Assembly (NCBI GenBank): GCA_002376325.1
Contig: DFMR01000194.1
Span: forward strand, 1-5,402
Origin: Proteobacteria bacterium UBA3588
GTDB taxonomy: Bacteria; Pseudomonadota; Gammaproteobacteria; Thiohalomonadales; Thiohalomonadaceae
Reading direction: 5' to 3'
DNA length: 5,402 nt
Made by a program: the position numbers and the translations under genes. Positions within the stretch are counted from its first letter, which is position 1; each line of letters starts with the position of its first letter. Positions 1 through 5,230 of this stretch are shown here, piece by piece. A model generated the notes under the pieces. It had not been told where the DNA came from and did not search any database. It worked only from the letters and a program-made list of their open reading frames with translations.

Positions 1-564
1 CTGGACGACCGGGTCGAATATGTCCTCGACGATTACCGCAACATCCGCGGCGAGTACGACGCCTTCGTTTCGATCGGGATGTTGGAACACGTGGGCGCCG
101 AACAGTATTACGGCCTCGGCGGGGTGGTCGATCGCTGCCTGAAGCCGGACGGCCGCGGGCTGATCCATACCATCGGCCAGAACCAGGCGCTGCCGATGAG
201 CGCCTGGGCCGAGCGACGCATCTTCCCCGGCGCCTATCCGCCGACGCTGCGCGAGATGATGATGATCTTCGAGCCCTACGACTTCTCGGTGCTCGACGTG
301 GAGAACCTGCGCCTGCACTACGCCAGGACGCTGGAGCACTGGCTGCAGCGCTTCAAGGATCACGAGCCGACCATCGAGCATATGTTCGACAGCAACTTCT
401 TGCGTGCCTGGCGCCTCTATCTGGCGTCGTCGGTGGCCAGTTTCACCAGCGGCAGCCTGCAACTGTTTCAGGTGCTGTTCGCCCGCGGCCAGCACAACGA
501 CCTGCCGTGGTCGCGCGCGCATCTCTACCAGGACCAAGGCAGCGACAGCGGGGAGGCGAACTGA
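1..564 (+). CDS. CFA-synthase family SAM-dependent methyltransferase, C-terminal part (5' end outside window)
   Basis: The frame is open from base 1 to the TGA at 562-564, giving 187 residues; roughly the first half of the protein, including the SAM-binding glycine motif, lies off the window. The family transfers a methylene or methyl group from S-adenosylmethionine to the double bond of unsaturated phospholipid acyl chains at the inner membrane face. Visible CFA marks are FVSIGMLEHVG (residues 22-32 of the fragment), IHTIGQ, the IFPGAYPP segment, and ENLRLHYARTLEHWLQRF. These retain the Glu, His, Ile and Tyr that line the bicarbonate/active site of E. coli Cfa. The C-terminal stretch QLFQVLFARG followed by PWSRAHLYQ marks a different subfamily from the canonical Cfa encoded further right (1890-3035). 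The stop overlaps the start of the flavoprotein gene by one base, so the two are probably cotranslated. The ATG at 79 is internal, not a real start. The product could be a true cyclopropane synthase or a methyl-branching enzyme; the fragment does not decide this. Confidence 0.9.
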   Translation: MDDRVEYVLDDYRNIRGEYDAFVSIGMLEHVGAEQYYGLGGVVDRCLKPDGRGLIHTIGQNQALPMSAWAERRIFPGAYPPTLREMMMIFEPYDFSVLDVENLRLHYARTLEHWLQRFKDHEPTIEHMFDSNFLRAWRLYLASSVASFTSGSLQLFQVLFARGQHNDLPWSRAHLYQDQGSDSGEAN

Positions 565-1694
565 TGGAACGGTGCGACGTGCTGATCGTCGGCGGCGGCC
601 CCGCCGGTTCGACCCTGGCCTGGCGCCTGCGCCGACGCGGCCTCGACGTGGTGGTGCTCGATAAGAAGGCGTTCCCGCGCGACAAGGTGTGCGCCGGCTG
701 GATTACGCCAGCGGTGGTGGCGGCGCTGCAACTGGATATCGACGACTACGCCCGGGGACGCACCTTCCAGCCTATCCGCCGCTTTCGCACAGGTCTCATC
801 GGCGGCGGCGAGGTGCTCACCGACTACGGCACGACGGTGAGCTACGGTATCCGCCGCCGCGAGTTCGACGAATACCTGCTCAAGCGCAGCGGCGCGCGCC
901 TGGCGCTGGGCGAGGGCTTCGACAACTGCGAGCGCGACGGTGATGAGTGGATCGTCAACGGCCGCTTCCGCACCCCGCTGCTGATCGGTGCCGGCGGCCA
1001 CTACTGCCCGGTGGCCCGGATGCTCGGCGCTTCGCTCGGCGCCGACGAGCGGCCGGTGACGGCGCAGGAGGTGGAGTTCGAGCTGACGCCGCAGCAGGAG
1101 GCCGCCTGTACCATCGCCGCCGATACGCCGGAGCTGTTTTTCACTCCCGAACTGGATGGCTACGGCTGGTGTTTCCGCAAGGGACCGGTGCTCAACATCG
1201 GTCTCGGCCGCGAGGCCGGCGGCAAGCTGGGCGAGTCGGTCGCCGCCTTCACCGACTGGCTCAAGCGCCAGGGCAAGATCCCGGCCGACATCCCACAGCG
1301 TTTCCACGGTCACGCCTATCTGCTGTTCCCGCAACGCAGCCCGCGCCGGGTCAGCGGCGACGGCGTGCTGCTGATCGGCGACGCGGCGGGGCTCGCCTAT
1401 CCGCAGAGCGGCGAGGGCATTCGCCCCGCAGTGGAATCGGCACTGCTGGCGGCGGAGGTGATCGCGCAGGCACGGGGGGACTACCGCGAGGCGCATCTTG
1501 CGCCGTATGTCGTGCGCCTCAATGATCGGTTCGGCGAACGGGCGACGGAGCCGGCGACCATGCCGTGGCTGCCGCTGGGCATGAAACGTTTCCTGGCGTC
1601 GCAGCTGCTGGGCAACCGTCTGTTCACCCGCCGCGTGGTGCTGGACCGCTGGTTCCTCCACCGGCAGCAGGCGCCGCTCGCCGCCGTCGGATGA
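564..1694 (+). CDS. FAD-dependent oxidoreductase, geranylgeranyl-reductase-like family
   Basis: A 376-residue flavoprotein. The start is the ATG at 564, inside the TGATG overlap with the preceding stop; GGGGAGG at 550-556 lies 7 bases upstream as a strong ribosome binding site. An in-frame start at 507 exists but would add 19 residues before the nucleotide-binding fold. The N-terminus is a Rossmann dinucleotide fold: DVLIVGGGPAGS (Gly10, Gly12, Gly15) with Asp33 ending strand 2 to hold the ribose, then the PRDKVCAGW signature (residues 38-46). A middle segment DGYGWCFRKG (198-207) followed by NIGLGR is typical of geranylgeranyl-reductase-like and related group A flavoproteins. The second FAD motif is IGDAAG (271-276), followed by PQSGEGI (280-286). 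No signal peptide or transmembrane segment is seen. Relatives reduce C=C bonds of isoprenoid chains or oxidise/hydroxylate lipid-like substrates. Coupling to a CFA-type methyltransferase suggests an acyl-chain or other lipid substrate, but this is inferred and no specific reaction can be assigned. Confidence 0.88.
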   Translation: MERCDVLIVGGGPAGSTLAWRLRRRGLDVVVLDKKAFPRDKVCAGWITPAVVAALQLDIDDYARGRTFQPIRRFRTGLIGGGEVLTDYGTTVSYGIRRREFDEYLLKRSGARLALGEGFDNCERDGDEWIVNGRFRTPLLIGAGGHYCPVARMLGASLGADERPVTAQEVEFELTPQQEAACTIAADTPELFFTPELDGYGWCFRKGPVLNIGLGREAGGKLGESVAAFTDWLKRQGKIPADIPQRFHGHAYLLFPQRSPRRVSGDGVLLIGDAAGLAYPQSGEGIRPAVESALLAAEVIAQARGDYREAHLAPYVVRLNDRFGERATEPATMPWLPLGMKRFLASQLLGNRLFTRRVVLDRWFLHRQQAPLAAVG

Positions 1695-1716
1695 CGGGCC
1701 GGTCTGTGAAAAGACT

Positions 1717-1803
1717 GGTCCGCGAATGAACGCGAATGCACGCCAATAAACATCCATCGCATGAGGCCTGCGATATGCGTCCATTCGCATTCATCCACGG
1801 ACC
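1717..1803. repeat. Intergenic inverted-repeat element with 10-bp periodic arms
   Basis: Two 27-base arms, 1717-1743 and 1777-1803, are reverse complements at 23 of 27 positions by hand alignment. The left arm is built from a 10-base unit repeated about three times: CGCGAATGAA (1721), CGCGAATGCA (1731), CGCCAATAAA (1741). The right arm shows the same period on the other strand. Between the arms is an inner perfect 6-bp stem, ATCGCA (1756-1761) with TGCGAT (1769-1774), around a 7-base loop. The element lies 22 bp after the flavoprotein stop and 86 bp before cfa and contains no gene. From memory, GAATGAACGC-type repeats are common between genes in many environmental proteobacteria, so this is probably one copy of a dispersed family. 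Whether it acts in RNA (stem-loop, mRNA 3' end protection) or DNA cannot be told from one copy. Confidence 0.8.
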
Positions 1804-1820
1804 CATGTTTTATCCGCCAA

Positions 1821-1843
1821 TGCGTCGCCGGTATGGCGGCGCA
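1821..1843 (+). other. Stable hairpin in the cfa upstream region
   Basis: TGCGTCGCC (1821-1829) pairs with GGCGGCGCA (1835-1843) over nine positions with one G-U pair, around a 5-base loop. It is GC-rich and not followed by a T-run, so it is not a classic intrinsic terminator. It sits 18 bp beyond the inverted-repeat element and 46 bp before the cfa start. It could be part of the cfa mRNA leader or of the 3' end of the upstream transcript; its role is unknown. Confidence 0.45.
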
Positions 1844-1855
1844 CCTTCAACCACT

Positions 1856-1873
1856 GCGGCATATCCGCTTTTT
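1856..1873 (+). terminator. Weak terminator-like hairpin just before the cfa ribosome binding site
   Basis: GCGG (1856-1859) and CCGC (1865-1868) enclose a 5-base loop and are followed directly by five T residues (1869-1873). The stem is only 4 bp, so termination would be weak. An alternative pairing, CTGC (1854-1857) with GCAG (1874-1877), would cover the first bases of the AGGGAG ribosome binding site at 1876-1881. The layout could give partial termination of upstream transcripts or modest translational control of cfa. Both ideas are inferred from base pairing only. Confidence 0.25.
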
Positions 1874-1889
1874 GCAGGGAGAACCGACG

Positions 1890-3035
1890 ATGGAAAGAAT
1901 CCTGACATTATCTCATTCCGAACCGCCAGCGGTGCTGCGCGCGCTTTCCGACCGGATCGGCGTTCACTTCAACGGCGATGCCCCGTGGGATATCCAGGTT
2001 CACGACGAGGCGCTCTATCATCGCATCCTGTCGCGCGGTTCGCTCGGCTTCGGCGAGGCCTACATGGAGGGCCTGTGGGATACCGCCGCGCTCGATCAGC
2101 TGTTCTTTAGACTGTTGCAGGCCGATATCGAGGCGCTGCTGGGCGGCTCGTGGCGCCTGCGCCTGCTGGGGGAACTGCTGCGCCAGCATCTGTTCAACCT
2201 GCAATCGCCGCGCCGCGCCTTTCAGGTCGGCGAGCAACACTACGATATCGGCAACGATGTGTTCGAGGCGATGCTCGATCCCACCATGAGCTATTCCTGC
2301 GGTTACTGGCGCGATGCGCAGACGCTGGAGCAGGCGCAGCGCGACAAGCTGGATCTGATTTGCCGCAAACTGGAGCTGAAGCCCGGCGAACGGCTGCTGG
2401 ACATCGGCTGCGGCTGGGGCGGCCTGGCGCATCTGGCCGCTACGGAATATGGCGTCGAGGTGGTCGGCGTCACGGTGTCGAAGGAGCAGCAGGCGCTGGC
2501 GCGCGAGCGCTGCGCCAGCCTGCCGGTGACCATCGAACTGATGGATTACCGCGACGTCCAGGGACGTTTCGACAAGGTGGTGTCGGTGGGCATGTTCGAG
2601 CACGTCGGGCCGAAAAACTATCGTGCCTATTTCGATACCGTCGACCGCGTAATGGAGGACGACGGCCTGTTCCTGCTGCACACCATCGGCGTATACAAGC
2701 CGTCGCAGACCTCGGACGCCTGGATGGACAAATACATCTTCCCCAACAGCAAGCTGCCGTCGGCATCGCAGATTGCCGAAGTGCTGGCGGGACGCTTCGT
2801 GATCGAGGATTGGCACAACTTCGGCCAGGATTACGATCGCACGCTGATGGCGTGGTGGGAGCGCTTCGATGCGGCCTGGCCGCAGTTGCGGCAGAAGTAT
2901 GGCGAACGCTTCTACCGCATGTGGAAGTATTACCTGCTTTGCTGCGCCGGGTTTTTCCGTTCGCGCCACGGTTTGTTGTGGCAGTTGGTGCTGGGCAAGC
3001 TCGAACGGACGCAAACCTACCGTTCGATCCGCTGA
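1890..3035 (+). CDS. cfa: Cyclopropane-fatty-acyl-phospholipid synthase
   Basis: A 381-residue protein, close to the 382 of E. coli Cfa and collinear with it from memory. It adds a methylene bridge from S-adenosylmethionine across the cis double bond of unsaturated acyl chains in existing membrane phospholipids, a modification typical of stationary phase and acid or other envelope stress. The N-terminal lipid-binding domain carries SLGFGEAYMEGLWD and FNLQSPRRAFQVGEQHYDIGN. The catalytic domain follows, with YSCGYW (Cys137), the SAM motif LLDIGCGWGG (169-178), SVGMFEHVGPKNY (Glu237), LLHTIG (His264, Ile266) and NFGQDYDRTLMAWW (Tyr315). These match the E. coli bicarbonate-site residues Cys139, Glu239, His266, Ile268 and Tyr317. 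The ATG at 1890 is chosen because AGGGAG (1876-1881) lies 8 bases upstream and the length then fits the family; the frame stays open upstream to 1761 but without family sequence. The gene is separated from the flavoprotein by 195 bp of structured DNA, so it may have its own promoter. It converges on rlmJ. Confidence 0.96.
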   Translation: MERILTLSHSEPPAVLRALSDRIGVHFNGDAPWDIQVHDEALYHRILSRGSLGFGEAYMEGLWDTAALDQLFFRLLQADIEALLGGSWRLRLLGELLRQHLFNLQSPRRAFQVGEQHYDIGNDVFEAMLDPTMSYSCGYWRDAQTLEQAQRDKLDLICRKLELKPGERLLDIGCGWGGLAHLAATEYGVEVVGVTVSKEQQALARERCASLPVTIELMDYRDVQGRFDKVVSVGMFEHVGPKNYRAYFDTVDRVMEDDGLFLLHTIGVYKPSQTSDAWMDKYIFPNSKLPSASQIAEVLAGRFVIEDWHNFGQDYDRTLMAWWERFDAAWPQLRQKYGERFYRMWKYYLLCCAGFFRSRHGLLWQLVLGKLERTQTYRSIR

Positions 3036-3045
3036 GTTTTCAGCG
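3001..3045. terminator. Hairpins at the convergent cfa/rlmJ junction, possible bidirectional terminator
   Basis: CGCTGA (3030-3035) pairs perfectly with TCAGCG (3040-3045) around the loop GTTT; the cfa stop codon is inside the stem. Just before it, TCGAACGG (3001-3008) pairs perfectly with CCGTTCGA (3020-3027), still within the cfa coding end. The two genes converge with only 24 bp between stop codons, where a shared terminator is expected. Neither hairpin has a convincing T-run after it on either strand, so intrinsic termination is uncertain. Confidence 0.3.
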
Positions 3046-3059
3046 CTTGTGGTTCAATA

Positions 3060-3902
3060 CTATTCCGGTACCAGCCACTCCATGGCGTGGTGTCCGCGGC
3101 GTTCGCTGTCGAGGTGGTGAGCCAGCCACGGCAGCAGCGAACCGAGCTGCTGATCGAGCTGCCATGGCGGATTGACGATCAGCATGCCGCTGCCGTTCAT
3201 CCCAAACGGCGTGTCGTCCGGCCGCAGCGACAATTCGGCGTAGAGGATCTTGCGCATGCCGCTGTCGCGCAGGCGGCGATGCAGCCGATCGATCGAGGCA
3301 CGGTTGAGGATCGGATACCACAGCGCGTAGATCCCCGTCGGCCAGCGCCGATGACTTTCCTGCAGCGTCTCGACCACCCGATCGAATTCGTCCTTGACCT
3401 CGTACGAGGGGTCGATCAGTACCAGCCCCCGCTTCTCCTGCGGCGGCAGAAAGGCCTTCAATCCCGTGTGGCCATCCTGATGGCGCACCGCCACCCGGCG
3501 GTCGCCGGAAAATTCCTGCTGCAATAGCGGCAGATCGGCGGGATGCAGCTCCATCAGCACCATGCGGTCCTGCTGCCGCAGCAGGTGGCGCGCGATGCGC
3601 GGCGAGCCGGGATAGAAGCGCAGCTTGCCGTCGCCGTTCAAGGCCCGCACGGCCTCCAGGTAAGGGACAGCGGCTTGCGGCGGTTCGGCCGCAGACCAGA
3701 GGCGTGCAATGCCGTCGCGCCACTCGCCGGTCTTCTGCGCCGCCGCGCCCTGCAGATCGTAACGGCCGACGCCGGCGTGGGTTTCGATATAGCAGAACGG
3801 CGTCTCTTTGCGCCGCAGCGCGTCGAGCAGCAAGGCGAGCACGCCGTGCTTGAGGACGTCGGCGAAATTGCCGGCATGAAAACTGTGTCGATAACTGAGC
3901 AT
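3060..3902 (-). CDS. rlmJ: 23S rRNA (adenine(2030)-N6)-methyltransferase RlmJ
   Basis: A 280-residue protein, the same length as E. coli RlmJ (YhiR). It methylates N6 of A2030 in 23S rRNA using S-adenosylmethionine, acting on free or precursor rRNA in the cytoplasm. The N-terminus MLSYRHSFHAGNFADVLKH (1-19) is the family signature and fixes the start at 3902. The SAM-binding motif is ETHAGVGRYDL (from residue 40), followed by FYPGSPRIARHLLRQQD and MELHP. The catalytic motif IV is LIDPSYE, with Asp164 at the same number as the E. coli DPPY aspartate but Ser in place of the second Pro. Later family blocks are GIYALWYPI, GSGMLIVNPPW and the C-terminal WLVPE. There is no recognisable Shine-Dalgarno sequence upstream. 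The gene lies downstream of purT on the same strand but is separated from it by a repeat element, so independent transcription is plausible. Its frame stays open upstream into the purT region; that part is a shadow, not an extension. Confidence 0.96.
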   Translation of the reverse strand: MLSYRHSFHAGNFADVLKHGVLALLLDALRRKETPFCYIETHAGVGRYDLQGAAAQKTGEWRDGIARLWSAAEPPQAAVPYLEAVRALNGDGKLRFYPGSPRIARHLLRQQDRMVLMELHPADLPLLQQEFSGDRRVAVRHQDGHTGLKAFLPPQEKRGLVLIDPSYEVKDEFDRVVETLQESHRRWPTGIYALWYPILNRASIDRLHRRLRDSGMRKILYAELSLRPDDTPFGMNGSGMLIVNPPWQLDQQLGSLLPWLAHHLDSERRGHHAMEWLVPE

Positions 3903-3919
3903 GAGCGGGCCGTTTGGAA

Positions 3920-3948
3920 ATAAAAATCTGTTCACCGCAAAGGGGCAA
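3920..3948 (-). promoter_or_regulatory. Candidate sigma70-type promoter for rlmJ
   Basis: On the minus strand, TTGCCC (3948-3943) and TTTTAT (3925-3920) stand 17 bp apart, each matching 4 of 6 consensus bases. The -35 part falls inside the arm of the inverted-repeat element. A start about 7 bp past the -10 would give a leader of only about 10 bases before the rlmJ ATG, which fits the absence of a Shine-Dalgarno sequence. The match is weak and could be chance in a locally AT-rich stretch. Confidence 0.25.
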
Positions 3949-4022
3949 AGGGCGCGAAAAAAACCGTTGCCGGGATAATGACGGTAACGATCCGAGTAAA
4001 ACTTTGCGTCCTTTGCGGTGAA
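3931..4022. repeat. Intergenic inverted-repeat element with CGCAAAG-type arms
   Basis: The arms are 3931-3950 and 4002-4022. They read TTCACCGCAAAGG inward from each end as a perfect 13-bp inverted repeat, then continue as imperfect GCAAAG units (19 of 21 columns with one gap, by hand). Inside, CGTTGCCG (3965-3972) pairs with CGGTAACG (3982-3989), eight positions with one G-U, around a 9-base loop. The element fills most of the 128-bp purT-rlmJ gap and ends 8 bp from the purT stop codon. From memory, CACCGCAAAGGACGCAAAG-like sequences are widely dispersed between genes in environmental proteobacteria. No transposase or target duplication is seen, so it is a non-autonomous or structural repeat, unrelated in sequence to the one at 1717-1803. 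Confidence 0.82.
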
Positions 4023-4030
4023 TGCTCTTC

Positions 4031-5230
4031 TTAGCCGTTGACCGGGTGCACCTTGGATGCCGCCAGCTTGGCGCGTCCGCGGCACTCGTCCACGTCGTTG
4101 CCGAAGGCGAGGGCGACGCCCATGCGCCGGCGCACGAACGATTCCGGTTTGCCGAACAGGCGCAGGTCGGTGTTGGGCAGGGCCAGCGCCTCGGCCACGC
4201 CCTCGAAGGCGATGCCCTTGGCTTCCATGCCGCCATAGATCACGGCACTGGCGCCGGCGCTGCGCAGGGCGGTGGTGACCGGCAGACCGAGGATGGCGCG
4301 GGCGTGCAACTCGAACTCGGACAGCACCTGGGTGGAGAGGGTGACCAGACCGGTGTCGTGCGGTCGCGGACTCACCTCGGAGAACCAGACCTGGTCGCCC
4401 TTGACGAACAGCTCGACGCCGAAGATGCCGCGGCCGCCGAGGTCGGCGGTGATCCGCCCGGCGATGTCGCGCGCGCGTTCCAGCGCCAGCGGGCTCATCG
4501 GCTGCGGCTGCCAGCTCTCCACGTAGTCGCCCTTCTCCTGGCGGTGACCGATGGGCTCGCAGAAAAAGGTCTCCACCTCGCCCGAGTCGCCGACGGCGCG
4601 CACGGTGAGCTGGGTGATCTCGTAATCGAAGTCGATCATCTCCTCGACGATGACCCGGCCGCGGTCGACGCGGCCGCCGCTCTTGGCATAGTCCCACGCG
4701 GTTTGCAGATCGTCCGGACCGTTGACCGTGGACTGGCCCTTGCCCGAGGAGGACATCACCGGCTTGATGATGCAGGGGTAGCCGATGCCGCCGTCGATGG
4801 CCTGTTTCAGTTCGTCCAGGCTCTCGGCGAAGGCGTAGCGCGAGGTGGGCAGCCCCAGCTCCTCGGCGGCGAGACGGCGGATCCCCTCGCGGTTCATGGT
4901 GAGCTGGGCGGCGCGGGCGGTGGGGATCACCTCGGCCAGGCCGTCGGCCTCGATGCGCGCCAGCTCGTCGGTGGCGATGGCCTCGATCTCCGGCACGATC
5001 AGGTGCGGCCGCTCCAGCTCCACCACGCCGCGCAGCTGGCGGGCGTCGGCCATGTTGATCACGTGGGCGCGGTGCGCCACCTGCTGGCCCGGGGCGTTGG
5101 CGTAGCGGTCGACGGCAATCACCTCCACGCCGAGGCGTTGCAGGGCGATGATCACTTCCTTGCCCAGTTCGCCGGCGCCGAGCAGCATCACGCGCAGCGC
5201 GGAGGGGGAGAGCGGAGTACCGAGTCGCAT
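4031..5230 (-). CDS. purT: Formate-dependent phosphoribosylglycinamide formyltransferase (GAR transformylase 2)
   Basis: A 399-residue ATP-grasp enzyme (E. coli PurT is 392). It makes formyl-GAR from GAR, formate and ATP, the third step of purine synthesis, bypassing the folate-dependent PurN; it is cytoplasmic. The N-terminal domain carries RVMLLGAGELGKEV (13-26) and VIAVDRYANAPG, followed by VPEIEAIATD. The ATP-grasp core has LTMNREGIRRLAAEELGLPTS, IIKPVMSSSGKGQ (Lys156, Ser160-162), VIVEEMIDFDYEIT, PIGHRQEKGDYVESWQPQ, GVELFV and SEVSPRPHDTG (Glu285), which corresponds to the E. coli Mg-binding Glu279. The C-terminal domain ends with LRLFGKPE and RRRMGVALA. The start at 5230 matches the E. 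coli N-terminus, and AAGGA (minus strand, 5243-5239) lies 8 bases upstream. Compared with E. coli, about five residues are inserted near 215-225 (GDSGEVETFF). No clear PurR operator is visible upstream. All key residues appear intact. Confidence 0.97.
   Translation of the reverse strand: MRLGTPLSPSALRVMLLGAGELGKEVIIALQRLGVEVIAVDRYANAPGQQVAHRAHVINMADARQLRGVVELERPHLIVPEIEAIATDELARIEADGLAEVIPTARAAQLTMNREGIRRLAAEELGLPTSRYAFAESLDELKQAIDGGIGYPCIIKPVMSSSGKGQSTVNGPDDLQTAWDYAKSGGRVDRGRVIVEEMIDFDYEITQLTVRAVGDSGEVETFFCEPIGHRQEKGDYVESWQPQPMSPLALERARDIAGRITADLGGRGIFGVELFVKGDQVWFSEVSPRPHDTGLVTLSTQVLSEFELHARAILGLPVTTALRSAGASAVIYGGMEAKGIAFEGVAEALALPNTDLRLFGKPESFVRRRMGVALAFGNDVDECRGRAKLAASKVHPVNG

Noticed and set aside
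79..564. Separate short 161-residue gene starting at ATG 79
   Set aside because: The frame continues open to base 1 with CFA-family sequence before it (VEYVLDDYRNI, YDAFVSIG), so the ATG is an internal Met of a longer protein.
1702..1715. GTCT/AGAC hairpin after the flavoprotein stop as a terminator
   Set aside because: The stem is only 4 bp and no T-run follows.
525..1790. 421-residue minus-strand open frame opposite the flavoprotein gene
   Set aside because: It mirrors a clearly real plus-strand gene, has no recognisable domain, is rich in Arg, Ala, His and Gln as expected of a GC-rich shadow frame, and lacks family-like sequence anywhere.
1908..3014. 368-residue minus-strand open frame opposite cfa
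   Set aside because: It is antisense to a gene matching Cfa end to end; its composition is that of a shadow frame and it has no motif.
3903..4697. Upstream extension of the rlmJ frame, which would make a 545-residue fusion protein
   Set aside because: RlmJ has a fixed, highly conserved N-terminus at 3902, the protein is then exactly family length, and the extension is Arg-rich shadow sequence across the repeat and purT.
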